DNA of 64,000 nt, taken from positions 92,406,321 to 92,470,320 of the forward strand of contig NC_083341.1 in NCBI RefSeq assembly GCF_019175385.1. Direction: 5' to 3'. The notes below the pieces were generated by a model. That model was not told the DNA's origin. It did no database searches and saw only the letters and a list, made by a program, of their open reading frames with translations. Origin of the DNA: Lycium barbarum (taxonomy: Eukaryota > Streptophyta > Magnoliopsida > Solanales > Solanaceae). Below are positions 10,318 to 21,062 of the stretch, piece by piece (within the stretch, counting starts at the first letter, position 1; every line of letters begins with the position of its first letter). The position numbers were made by a program, and so were the translations under genes.

Positions 10318-10735
10318 TTAGGGGAAAATATCTAGCCACGAGCGTTACTAAAGGAGCAAAACGCTACAAGGGCGAATATCTAGCCCCAAGGGCTATAGAA
10401 TGACCAAAAACACCATAAAGGTAAACATCTGGCCAAGCGCCACCAAAGGACAAAAATGCCATAAGGGCAAATATCTAGCCACAAGGAATACTAAAGGAGC
10501 AAAAAGTCACAAGGGAAAAATATCTAGCCTTGAAAGCTACAAAATGACGAAAACGCCAAAAAGGCAAACATCTATCCAAGAGGGCTACCAAATGAGGAAA
10601 ACGCCACAAGGGTGAAGATCTAGCCACGAGGGCTACAAGATGACCAAAATTGTCACAACGGTGAATATCTAGCCGAGAGGGCTATCTAAGGATGAAAATT
10701 CCCTGAGGGAAAATATTTGGCCAAAAGGGTCACAA
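10318..10735 (+). repeat. Tandem repeat, ~48-bp unit
   Basis: About eight diverged units, each with an ATCTAGCC core followed by AAGGGCTAC..ATGA and AAACGCCA..AGGG-like text. Phases at ~10330, 10377, 10427, 10472, 10520, 10568, 10617 and 10665 give the period. Confidence 0.75.
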
Positions 10736-10796
10736 TAAACATAAAGTACGAAAGAAAGATGATCTAGTCGAAGATGCCATATCTGTCAAACTGCTG

Positions 10797-11440
10797 TGGG
10801 GGCCATTCATATCAAACGCCGTGAGGGCCATTCATACAAAATGCCGCGAGGGCCATTCATATCAAACCGCCGCGAGGGCCATTCATATCAAACCAATGAG
10901 AGGGCCATCCATATCTAACCGCCGTGAGGGATATTTATATCAAACTATCGTGAGGGCCATTCATGTTAAACTGTCGCAAGGGCCATTCGTGTTAAACTGT
11001 CATGAGGGCCATTCATGTTAAGCTGTCCTGAAGGCCTTTCATATCAAACTTCCGCGAGGGCCATTCATACAAACTACCGTAAGGGCCATTCATATCAAAC
11101 TGCCGCGAGGGCCATTCATATCAAACTGCTGCGAGGACCATTCATATCAAACCAACGAGAGGGCCATTCATATCAAACCTCCACGAGGGCTATTCATATC
11201 AAACTGTCGTGAGGGCCATTCATGTTAAACTGTCGCAAGGGCCATTCGTGTTAAACTGTCATGAGGGCCATTTGTGTTAAACTGTCCTGAAGGCCATTCA
11301 TATCAAACTGCCGCGAGGGCCATTCATACAAACTACTGCGAGGGCCATTCATATCGAACTGCCATGAGGGACATTCATTCATACTGTCGCGAGGGCCATT
11401 CATATCAAACTGCCGTATGGGCTATTCATTCAAAACCACG
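10797..11440 (+). repeat. Minisatellite, 26-bp unit, ~25 copies
   Basis: Unit near GGGCCATTCATATCAAACTG plus CCGCGA. Some units carry TTCATGTTAAACTGTC variants that recur as a block, suggesting a higher-order repeat of several units. Because 26 is not a multiple of three, stop-free stretches arise in changing frames; these are not treated as genes. Confidence 0.9.
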
Positions 11441-11763
11441 CAAGGTGGTAAAAACAAAGATGCAGGGCCAAGATGGTCATTTAGACTCAGGCAACGCCAA
11501 GAAAATGGCAGTTCAAAGACAATACCAAGAAAGTATAATAAAAAATGACCAAGATGGAGAAAAGCATAAATAGGACCAAGAGGTCCACCACAATGTTACT
11601 CAATAAATGGAAGTAGGTTAGCAGCCGCCAAGGAGATGAGCAGGCTGATCAAACCAAATCAAGACGCATACAGAAAAAACGTGGAACTTTTTCTTACACA
11701 GTCAGTCGAGATAGGGTGCCCATGAGAGTCAAGCTCTCCGGCCAAGAGTTAGAAGATCGCTCC
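11441..11763. other. Unassigned sequence between minisatellite and C1 LTR
   Basis: Purine-rich, no feature recognised. It includes CATAAATAGG, a possible TATA-like element, so this block could be the end of an unknown element. Confidence 0.35.
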
Positions 11764-12164
11764 TGTCACGACCCAACCAAAGGGCCATGACGGGTACCCG
11801 AAGCTAACACACCGAGAACCTCTAAACATACATCTCATAATTATTTATGGGTGGACCATAGAGATAGCTCCTGGATATCATAATCTGTAAGGAAATATAT
11901 CACAACATAACGGCGCATCTCTATATAAGCTTCAACAATTATACCCATCATCACTAGCCGACAAGGCTACTAAAATGTTATACAACGATATGAACCGATA
12001 GGGTTATGAAATTTCTAGCTACACACATATGCCTACGAGCCTCTACATAGAATACAAGTGACCATAAAGACCAATACCAATAGACAGCACCTTCGAAGTA
12101 AGTGGACTGCTCCTGAGAATCCTCTGATAAAGCTTCTACGAATCGGATCTGTCTCCCTGCCAAC

Positions 12165-12231
12165 CTGCGGGCACGAGCACAGCATCCACAAGCAAAAGGA
12201 CATCAATAAGAATAATGTACTGAGTATGTAA
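12165..12231 (-). promoter_or_regulatory. Double hairpin / 3' splice-site-like module, C1 LTR
   Basis: Minus-strand CAGTAC pairs with the weaker TTATTG (a G-U pair in RNA). The second stem GUCC/GGAU pairs only with wobbles. CCCGCAG|GT ends the module at 12165. Confidence 0.5.
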
Positions 12232-12342
12232 GGCATAAGATCAACATGTACATAAAATCATGGAAAAACATCTGAGACATGCCAATGAGTATGTGAATCT
12301 GAATGAATCCGTATGACTGTATATCATGAAACATATATACAT

Positions 12343-12582
12343 ATAGGAATGCCACAACATAGGTCACATCGTCACCCCCTGTCAAATGTGCCTTATATAT
12401 GTACATGAACGCCACAACATAGGCCACATCGTCACTCCCTATCAAATGTGCCATATATATGTACATGAATGCCACAACATAGGCCGCATCATCACCCCAT
12501 ATCAAATGTGCCATATATATGTACATGAACGCCACAACATAGGCCACATCGTCACCCCCTATCAAATGTGCCTTATGTATAC
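12343..12582 (-). repeat. Four tandem copies of a 60-bp unit in the C1 LTR
   Basis: The text ATAGGCCACATCGTCACCCC recurs exactly every 60 bp four times. It lies in putative intron 2 (12165-12886), as do the minisatellites of the other LTRs. Confidence 0.92.
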
Positions 12583-13434
12583 ATGAAGAATGAGAATGAG
12601 TGCAATGCATAAGTAAAATGAAATAATGCAACTCTCGGAATAATATGATGTCATATTACCTCTGGTGGACAATTACTGAGCTAACATCCCTAAAACATGA
12701 AATCTCTAGAGTGGGATCATCATCGTCATCATTATCATCATAGAAAACATCTATCTTTAGTATTATAAGAACTTTGAGAATCATGAACTTCTAGCTTTTA
12801 GAGAATAAGGATATTATGGCAAAACATGTATAGGTTCATAAGAAAGGAATCATGCCTTTAGAAAGAAAGGGACAACCTTAACATACCTTTTTGGTCGCCT
12901 TAACTTTAACTACTTAACTCTTGTCCTCCAAAGCTCATAAATCTACATTCAAGAAATTTATACATACTATTGTTAGGCTTATCGTCATATGCTTATCTTA
13001 AGCCCTCAAATTAATTTCTTTTAAAAGCTGCCGAAATTCGGGCAGCATCTCCCCTGTTTATATCCCTAGCTCGAAATCACAATACCAACAAGACAACAAT
13101 AATAGCAACCCTAATATCAACAACAACATCATCAACACCAATATACTCGTAAAACATCCCACAAGATGTTTTTCCCAATTTCTCAACAAACCATAACAAT
13201 ATCCACATACCATAATTAAAGAATTATATTCAATTTAATCTCAAATTAATCCAAAATCTCCTTTCAAATTCATCCCATAGTCATTATCTTCAATTCAATA
13301 CTTTATTACTTCTCCACTTTGATTCTTTTCATTTTCAAGAATTGTTAAACCTTTAAACAAACTCAATCATATAGACAAGATGGGGAACATACCTTATAAT
13401 GGAAGTACTTCACCTCACTCAACTTCTCCAGAGC

Positions 13435-13439
13435 TCAAG
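13435..13439. repeat. Target site duplication of B, left copy
   Basis: TCAAG here and TCACG at 23526-23530 (one mismatch) flank element B. Confidence 0.7.
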
Positions 13440-13775
13440 TGTTACACCTCGAGAAATTTTCCGTTGATGCACAGTGAATAGACTAACGAAGGGCACGAAG
13501 TATACGATGTTTTGATAAGTAATAAATAGCATTTGATGATCATAATTGAGATTTCAAAGATATTCGAGGCAAGAGAAGAAAGTTTGCCAAGAAAGGCAAG
13601 GTATACGTTGTGTATCGGACGAGATTTACGGGTAACAAGTTAATGATAACTTAATAATGTCTTAGATAGAATATAATGTCCCTTAGATTGTTAATGAGGT
13701 CTTAAAAAACTGTTAAGAAGGTTCCATAAGGATTGGAGATCAAACGAGTCGACGAGAATGAGTTCGGAAAAGCTG

Positions 13776-13920
13776 GGCATTATACGGCCCAACATACTGG
13801 CCGTATAAAATATATTGGCCTTATGTTAGGCCGTATATGTTCCCCAGAATGGTAGCCCTCACTGGACTAAATGTACGGCCAAACATACGGTCCATATAAA
13901 TTATACGGACCGTATGTCAG
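13776..13920 (+). promoter_or_regulatory. TACGGCC / TACGGACCGTA palindrome cluster (B)
   Basis: Repeated TATACGGCC..GGCCGTATA arms and TATACGGACCGTATG upstream of the TATA box. The same kind of palindrome is found in G and H. Confidence 0.6.
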
Positions 13921-13956
13921 TTCGTGAAACTAAGTCGGGATAGATTTTAAGATTGA

Positions 13957-13963
13957 TATAAGG
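13957..13963 (+). promoter_or_regulatory. TATA box of B 5' LTR
   Basis: TATAAGG about 520 bp into the LTR, followed by a CT-rich leader; the same motif is at 21582-21588 in the 3' LTR. Confidence 0.55.
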
Positions 13964-14207
13964 GGACCAAGTTCATTTAATTCATTTCATTTTCTCACTC
14001 CACACCTCAAGAACATTCTAGAGAGCTCTCCACCCTTCTTCCATAAGAACTCAAGAGAAATTTATGATCAACTTCATCAAACCAAGAGAATCAAGTGTAA
14101 GAAACTCATTAGAGTTCATCCAAGGAAAGAAACCCCATTGGAAGTGAACTAGGGTTTTGGCTCAAGTGAAGTATTTTCACTCAAAGCTCATTCCCACATT
14201 ATCAAAG

Positions 14208-14600
14208 GTAAGTTTTATAATCATCCCATATTTTTTAGGGTATTGAGGGGTTGGAAGACTTGGATTATTAAAAGAGACAGAAAATGGGTTACAAAGATGA
14301 GCATAATGGGATTTTGAGTAGTAGCTTGGAATGAATCACGATTCTTGATATGTTGTGATTATGATTATGTTATAAATGACATTAAGAACATGGGATAAAC
14401 ATTATATTGTGAGTAAATGCAATAGTGTACTATGAGCATGGTTATGGACGAATTGATGTGAGATTTGTGAAATGTGGATAATGTAGATGAATGAAGATTG
14501 TTGGTTATAATATTGTGAATGTATTATAGATGTTTGGGAGTTGATATATGACATGGGGAAAATTGTATAAACAAAGGAAATGCTGCCTAATTTTCTCTAG
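14208..14600 (+). other. Putative leader intron 1 in B 5' LTR
   Basis: CAAAG|GTAAGTTTTA to AATTTTCTCTAG|GT, 393 bp: a donor and acceptor close to the plant consensus. The 3' LTR equivalent is 21833-22225. Confidence 0.5.
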
Positions 14601-14716
14601 GTTTAGTTGAGCTTGTTCATCTGATTAATTAGCTAATGTTAATACGAACTCTCTTGAAGCTAGAAACGTGAGCATTAAAGGAGAATGATCAAGCGATATA
14701 ATAGCTAAACGGAAAG

Positions 14717-15462
14717 GTATGTAAGGATAGTCCTTTCCTTCTAAGGCATGACTCCGTGGCATGAATCTTCCTATCTTTCTATGACTTCTCTAAATATATG
14801 TATATAACGGAAATCATGAGTCTATGTTCATGAAGAGCCTTATATGAGACGAAGTAAGATAAAGACGATGATGAGCTTAAGTCTAAAGATTCTAAAGTCC
14901 ATTGATGTTTTTTATTGTATACACTCACCTTATATGCTAATTCCTTCAAGGTGAGGCAGAATGCTTATAAATGCGCCATAATGGAATCGGGGGCTCACGA
15001 CCTTATGTTACCCCAATGAAGTATATTGTCTTTGAGTTTCTATGCATGCATTATGATGAGTACATGATGTTATTATTATATCGTACCTATATGGCCGGGC
15101 AGACACCGCTAAGGCGGGCATCGTATACACCATATCTAGATGGCATGGGCAAACACCACTAGTGGGTGGCATAAGATCGTTACCCCAGACGCAGGAGGCC
15201 TGGACGCGGGCTAATGATGATCACACCGTACCTATATGGTCGGGCAGCTTATACATATATATATGCATACATAATATGCTGATGATGTTTATGAAGTAAG
15301 TCACTATGCATTATTTCTATTAAACTGACAGTCAGTTACAGATTGTTCTTCATTCAATATCCCCATATTTCATTGATGTATTGTTATTGTTTGTGCCTTA
15401 CATACTCAGTACAATATTCGTACTGACGTCCTTTTCTTTGGACGCTGTGTTCATGCCCACAG
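14717..15462 (+). other. Putative leader intron 2 in B 5' LTR
   Basis: GGAAAG|GTATGTAAGG to CCCACAG|GT, 746 bp. The 3' LTR equivalent is 22342-23136. Confidence 0.55.
15398..15462 (+). promoter_or_regulatory. Double hairpin / 3' splice-site-like module, B 5' LTR
   Basis: CAGTAC (15407-15412) with GTACTG (15420-15425); CGTCC (15427-15431) with GGACG (15440-15444) around TTTTCTTT; CTGAC branch-like site; CCCACAG ends at 15462. Confidence 0.65.
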
Positions 15463-15854
15463 GTAGACAGCGAGGTGATCCAGATTCATAGGAGCTATCA
15501 GCAAATTTGAGAGCACTCCATTTTTTCGGAGGTGTCATTGCTTATTTTGTGTATATATACTTTTGGGAACGACGGGGTCCTGTCCCGTCCATATGTATAG
15601 TACTATAGTAGAGGCTCGTAGATACGTATGTGTGCGTAGTATGGTCTCATGATGTCCTCCTTATATGTGTATTTTTTTTATAGCCGAAGGGCTTGTGTAT
15701 ATAACGGTAAATATGTTTCAAAATGGTTTCCTATGATTATGAGCATGAGAATTATGAATAAGCGTAAGATGAGTAGGCTAATTAATAGAATAAGTGGTGC
15801 TCGATGCTTAGCTCCGGGTACCCGTCATGGCCCCTAGCCAAGTCGTGACATAAG

Positions 15855-15866
15855 TGGTATCAGAGA
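15855..15866 (+). promoter_or_regulatory. Primer binding site of B
   Basis: TGGTATCAGAGA: the iMet primer site with its last base changed from C to A. Confidence 0.9.
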
Positions 15867-16057
15867 AGTTCAGTCCTAGGAAGTGTCTACGAACCGTGTC
15901 TAGTAGAGTCTTGTTTATGGTGTGTTGCGCGCCACACTAATAAACAGGAGGCTACAGGGCATTTAAGAAAAATGACCATTCTTCTTCTTATGAGATCGTG
16001 TGATAGAGCTGTGTTATAAGATTTTCTCCTCCTTAATATTGTGTCATGATTTCAGAC

Positions 16058-17290
16058 ATGCCAGTAAAGAGAAAAGCTACAGCTACCCAGAAGGGCAAGA
16101 CTACCATAGAAAGGCGGGTAGAAAGGGAGCCGCCAATGAATGTAGAATAGGGTGAATCACATAATGAGGCTCCATCTAATACTTCTCCCACTCCGCCTAA
16201 TTTAGAAGAACAAGAGGGGACTTCAGCTCCAGCTCCTATGCCTCCAGTTCCTCCCCTGGTTACTTCGGGTCAACAAATGACGGAGGTTATCCATTTATTG
16301 ACACAGTTAGTTGCCGCCCAGGCACAGCGGTAGAGTTCGGGTCCAAGTTACCGGGAAGTTAGTACTAGAGCCCGTGATTTCATGAGTTTGAATCCTCCGG
16401 TGTTTTTCAGGTCAAAGCCTGATAAAGACCCGTAAGGTTTTATTGATGAAATGTTAAGAACATTGAAGATTATTCATGCCTCCGAGACTGGGTCTGTGGA
16501 GCTAGCATCTTATAGACTCCGGGATGTGGCGGTCTTATGGTATAATAATTGGATATCATCAAGAAAAGAGAATGCACCTCCTCCAGTCTGGCAAGAATTT
16601 GTAGATGCCTTTATCTGCCACTATTTGCCACCTGAGGTCCACCGAGCTAGAGCGGATAGATTCTTAAATTTAAAACAAGGAAATATAAGTGCCCTGGGGT
16701 ATAGCCTCCGGTTTAATTCATTGGCTAGATATGCTCCGACTATGGTGGCGAACATGGGAGATAGAGTGCTTTGATTTGTGAGTGGCTGAGGGCCACATTT
16801 ATTTAAAGATTGTTTAACGGCTTATTGCAAGATGGGATGGATATTTCCCGCATTCAGGCCCAAGCTCAGAACTTAGAAGGGCAACAATATCCACAAAAGG
16901 GTGAGCGTGACATTGATAGAGGGAAAAAAAAGGGCCAGATCTATGGGTGCCGATAGCGACTATAGGGGGGGGATCGAGGCAGTCTAGACACTCAAGCCAG
17001 TTGGCGACTAGTGCACCTCCTCAGTTTGCAGGAAGGATATTTGACCGCTCCACTCGTTCAAGGCAGGGTCAGAGTTTGCGAGCCTCAGGTTCTCAATTTG
17101 GGGGTGATTATAATTATAGCCAGAGGAGACCACCAGTACCGCGATGTTGTCAGTGCGGTAAGTTACATTCCGGACAGTGTCGCCGGGGTTCAGATACTTG
17201 CTATGCCTGCGGCCAGGTTGGGCACATGATGCGAGATTGCCCGTCGATGAGTGGTAGAGTTGGGGTTCAGCCCACATGATTAGTAATTGG
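16058..17290 (+). pseudogene. gag: B gag remnant with intact zinc knuckle
   Basis: Start MPVKRKATATQKGK at 16058; a TAG near 16148 and further shifts break it. The core (16451-16774) carries LASYRLRDVAVLWYNNW and FLNLKQGNISALGYSL. The C-terminal piece (16947-17279) is basic and Ser/Gln-rich and holds two Cys clusters. The second, CYACGQVGHMMRDC, is a complete C-X2-C-X4-H-X4-C nucleic-acid-binding knuckle. In an active element this protein forms the particle and binds genomic RNA. The knuckle is better preserved than in A. Confidence 0.88.
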
Positions 17291-17429
17291 TTCTTCTTCT
17301 GTGCACATGACAGGGAAGACTCCCCAGATTCCAGCAAGTCGAGGTAGAGGCAGAGGGGGAGCATCTACTTCAATTGCTATCCAGCCCCGTATCTATGCTT
17401 TAGCTGGACGATAGAATCTTGAGTCCTCC

Positions 17430-18648
17430 TTGGATGTGGTTACAGGTATATTATCCGTATTTTGTCATGATGTATATGCATTGATTGATTCGGGTTCTAC
17501 GTTATCTTATATTACTCCGTATGTTGTTGGTCGTATTGGGGTTAAACCCGAGCCAATTAAACCTTTTGAGGTATCTAATCCGGTTGGTGATCCCGTGATA
17601 GCTAGACAAGTATAAAAAAATTATGTAATTGTGATATGTGACCGCCAGACTAAAGTTGATTTAGTTGAGCTGGAAATGCTAGATTTCGATGTGATTATGG
17701 GTATGGATTGGTTGGCCTCATGTTGATTGCCGAATGAAAATAGTTCGATTTCAATTTCCGGGAGAGCCCGTGCTTGAATGGAAGGGTAATACAGCATTTC
17801 CAAGGGGTAGGTTTATTTCTTACCTTAAGGCAAGAAAGATGATAGCTAAAGGATACATTTATCACCTAGTCCGAGTTCATGACACCGAAGCAAAGCCACC
17901 AACTTTCCAATCCATTCCGGTGCTGAATGAATTTCCGGATGTATTTCCAAATGAACTCCCAGGTCTTCCTCCGGAAAGAGAGATTGATTTCGCTATTGAT
18001 GTGTTGCCAGACACCAAGCCTATTTCCATTCCTCCTTACCGAATGGCTCCTGCAGAATTGAAAGAGCTAAAGGCACAATTTAAGGATTTACTTGAAAAAG
18101 GATTCATTAGGCCTAGTTCATCACCTTGGGGAGCACCAGTTCTATTTGTACGAAAGAAAGATGGTTCTTTACGGATGTGTATTGAATACAGGCAGTTGAA
18201 TAAGGTGACGATAAAGAATAAATATCCTCTTCCGAGAATTGATGGTTTGTTTAATTAATTATAGGGTGCCAAGTGGTTTTCCAAAATAGACCTAAGTTCA
18301 GGTTATCATCAAGTGAGAGTTAAAGAAGAAGATATTCCCAAAACAGCTTTCAAAACGAGATATGGCCATTGTGAATTTCGGGTGATGTCATTTGGGTAAA
18401 CTAATGCTTCGGCAGTGTTTATGAATTTGATGAATAATGTATTTAGGCTTCTTTTGGACCTATTCGTGATAGTGTTCATTGATGATATTCTGGTATACTC
18501 TCGGACAGAATCAGAACATACAGACCATTTACGTATTGTTCTTGGAACTCTTCGAACTCGAGAATTGTATGCAAAATTTCCAAAGTGCGAGTTTTGGCTG
18601 AATTTTGTGACATTTTTGGGCCATGTTATTTCAGATGATGGCATCTGA
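17430..18648 (+). pseudogene. pol: B pol: protease and reverse transcriptase
   Basis: Protease keeps its catalytic motif as ALIDSGSTLSYIT (from 17430) but is interrupted near 17613, and a deletion follows MDWLASC. RT runs from 17734 in one frame: GDVA-type lead, [38 protein letters not shown] and [11 protein letters not shown], then a TAA (18256). A second stop falls in the conserved FGLTNA (Leu to stop). The catalytic [10 protein letters not shown] is intact at 18475-18504. A TGA at 18646 ends this stretch. Since three stop codons in an otherwise open frame are the main damage, this is a relatively recent loss compared with A or D. Confidence 0.9.
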
Positions 18649-19557
18649 GTGGATACTCAGAAAATTGAAGTTGTGAAAACTTGGCCAAGGCCTACAACGC
18701 CTACAGAAGTCCGTAGTTTTCTGGGATTAGCAGGTTACTATAGAAGATTTGTAGAAGGATTTTCCTCTATTTCAGCCCCATTGATGAAGCTAAACCAGAA
18801 GTCAGCTAAATTTCAGTGGAATGATGCTTGTGAATGCAGCTTCCAAGAGTTGAAGGACAGATTAACTTCAGCCCTAGTCTTGACACTCCCAGAAGGGCCA
18901 GATGGTTATGTTGTATATTCTAATGCTTTTGGCATTGGGTTAGGATGTGTATTGATGCAGCACGGTAAAGTCATTGCTTATGCTTCGAGACAGCTGCGTA
19001 AACATGAAAAGAACTACCCGACTCATGATCTTGAATTGGCTGCAGTTATTCATTCACTAAAAATGTGGAGACATTACTTGTATGGTGTTCATGTTGATAT
19101 CTATATAGATCACAAGAGTCTTCGATATATTTTCAAACAGAAGGAGTTAAATCTACGGCAGAGGCGATGGCTAGAATTATTGAAAGATTATGATGTGAGT
19201 ATTTTATACCACCCAGGGAAGGCAAATGTAGTAGCCGATACGCTTAGCCGCAGATCAATGGGTAGCCTATGTGAAGCTCCTTCGGAGAAGAACGAATTAA
19301 TTCGTGAGCTCCACCAGCTAGCTAGCCTTGGGGTTCATCTAATTGATTCAAGCAGTGCAGGATTTGATATCAATAATCCCACTGTTTCATCCTTGGACAT
19401 GGAGATGAAAGAGTGTCAATATGAATATCCTCAATTGAGCTACTATAGAAACACGTTTCATGAAAAAAAGAAGTCCCCATTCGAAACTTCTATAGATGGA
19501 ATTCTTAGATACCGAGGCAGGCTATGTGTCCCGAATGTTGCAGAATTACGTCGTTGA
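18649..19557 (+). pseudogene. pol: B pol: RT connection and RNase H
   Basis: 302 codons open. Starts in the RT thumb/connection ([20 protein letters not shown]), then RNase [21 protein letters not shown], where the first catalytic Asp of the usual CDAS is Asn. Later acidic positions survive ([22 protein letters not shown]). RNase H would degrade the RNA of the RNA-DNA hybrid; the Asp-to-Asn change predicts loss of activity. Ends at a TGA after VAELRR. Confidence 0.88.
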
Positions 19558-19611
19558 ATTCTAGAAGAACCTCATTATTCTTGATATTCTATTCATCTGG
19601 GTGCAACAAAG

Positions 19612-20858
19612 ATGTATCATGATCTCAAGTTAACGTATTGGTGGACTGGAATGAAGAAAGACATAGCAGAATTTGTAGCTCAATGTCCAAACTGTCAACA
19701 AGTGAAAATTGAACATCAAAAGCCAGGACGATTATTGCAAGCAATGGAAATCCCCACTTGGAAATGGGAAGTGATCAACATGGATTTTATTGTGGGGTTA
19801 CCTCGTTCCCGAAGTAAATATGACTCCATATGGGTGATCGTGGATAGACTCACGAAATCGGCTCATTTTCTTCCAGTCAAAACCACATACTCCACAGAAG
19901 ATTATGCAAGACTGTACCTTAAGGAGATAGTGCGACTCCCTGGTATTCCGATGTCTATTATCACAGATAGAGGAGCGCAATTTACAGCGAAGTTTTGGAA
20001 GTCTTTCCAAGAAGGTTTGGGTACTCAAGTAAAGCTTAGCACGACATTTCATCCACAAACTGATGGGCAAGCCGAACGTACCATTCAGACCTTGGAGGAT
20101 ATGTTAAGAGCATGTGTTCTAAATTTTGGTGGTAGGTGGGATGACCACTTACCCCTTATTCAGTTTGCATACAACAACAACTACCATTCCAGTATTCAAA
20201 TGGCTTCGTATGAAGCTTTATATGGAAGGAAGTGTAGATCCCCAATTGGGTGGTTTGAAGTAGGAGAAGTACAGCTAATAGGCCCTGAGTTGATTCAACA
20301 AGCAGTGGAAAAGGTCAAGGTTACCCGAGATCGATTGTTGACAGCCCAAAATCGCTAGAGATCTTATGCGGACAACCGGAGGCGAGACTTAGAATTTCAA
20401 GTTGATGATTGGGTATTCTTAAAGGTGTCTCCAATGAAAGGAGTGATGAGATTTGGTAAGAAAGGGAAGTTTAGTCCTCGATATATATAAGACCTTATAA
20501 GATTATCCGTAAGGTGGGCTAAGTAGCCTATGAATTGGACTTACCCTCAGAAATTATATCAGTCCATCTAGTTTTCCATGTCTCAATGCTCCGTAAGTGT
20601 ATTGGAGATCCGATGAGGATTGTTCCAATAGATGATGTTCAAGTGACAGAAAATTTGGCCTATGAAGAAATACCCGTTGCCATACTAGATAGGCAAGTAC
20701 GGAGGCTTAGAAACAAAGAAGTGGCCTAAATTAAGGTTTTATGGAGAAACAATAACCGAGAAGAGATGACTTGGGAAGCGGAAGAAAATATGAAGTCCAA
20801 GTACCCGCACTTATTTCAGCCCCCAGAAGAAATCCAAGATGGAACGTCAAGATTATGA
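19612..20858 (+). pseudogene. pol: B pol: integrase with complete DDE triad, chromodomain-like tail
   Basis: Open from 19612 to 20355: the CPNC half of the HHCC zinc domain (residues 25-28), then the catalytic core with Asp58 (INMDF), Asp119 (ITDRG) and Glu155 (AERTIQ), spacing D-X60-D-X35-E as in Ty3/Gypsy integrases. A TAG after TAQNR stops it. The C-terminal part continues in other frames: FLKVSPMKGVMRFGKKGKF, PVAILDRQVRRLRNKEVA and TWEAEENMKSKYPHLF, ending at 20858. The N-terminal His pair lies upstream, broken by stops at 19555 and ~19583. The tail is read as a degenerate chromodomain by family knowledge, not by structure. Confidence 0.9.
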
Positions 20859-21025
20859 GGTATGTATACTTCCTTTTTATGCTTTTGGGTCGTATGTGGC
20901 CAAATTTTATTACTATTATGATGTGGCCCTATGAGGCATTGTTATTATGGGTTGTTCTGATAGGATGGTAGTGCCATATTACATGGGAAACTCTGGCGAA
21001 ATTTTCGTAGAATCCCCGAGAACAT

Positions 21026-21062
21026 AACATTCGAGGACGAATGTTCTAAAAGGAGGGAAGAA
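21026..21062 (+). promoter_or_regulatory. Hairpin and polypurine tract of B
   Basis: AACATTCG-AGGA-CGAATGTT hairpin (21026-21045), then AAAAGGAGGGAAGAA (21048-21062) abutting the LTR. Confidence 0.88.

Larger units (their letters stand above)
11764..13439 (-). repeat. 3' LTR of C1, first part (minus orientation)
   Basis: Begins TGTCACGACCC (reverse complement of an LTR end) and is cut at 13439 by element B; it resumes at 23531 and ends at 24320, total ~2.47 kb. It holds the reverse-strand module, a 60-bp minisatellite, donor-like sites (minus G at 12886 and 13392) and an acceptor-like GGCAG at 13030. Confidence 0.9.
13440..15850 (+). repeat. 5' LTR of B
   Basis: TGTTACACCTCG...GTCGTGACA, 2,411 bp. 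Contains TACGGCC-type palindromes, TATAAGG, a telo-box TAGGGTTT at 14150-14157, putative introns 14208-14600 and 14717-15462, and a TATATGGCCGGGC-type minisatellite near 15080-15240. Confidence 0.95.

Noticed and set aside
10821..11573. Three open stretches of 65-99 codons over the 26-bp repeats, with peptide repeats such as GHSYQTAARAIH
   Set aside because: A 26-bp unit without stops gives the same peptides in all frames in turn; no independent coding sign.
12343..12582. Regular 60-bp spacing resembling a CRISPR array
   Set aside because: The whole unit is repeated without unique spacers, and this is plant DNA; it is a minisatellite.
12203..12631. 142-codon minus-strand frame with four repeated segments
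   Set aside because: It is the 60-bp LTR minisatellite read in frame (60 is a multiple of three); it sits inside the C1 LTR.
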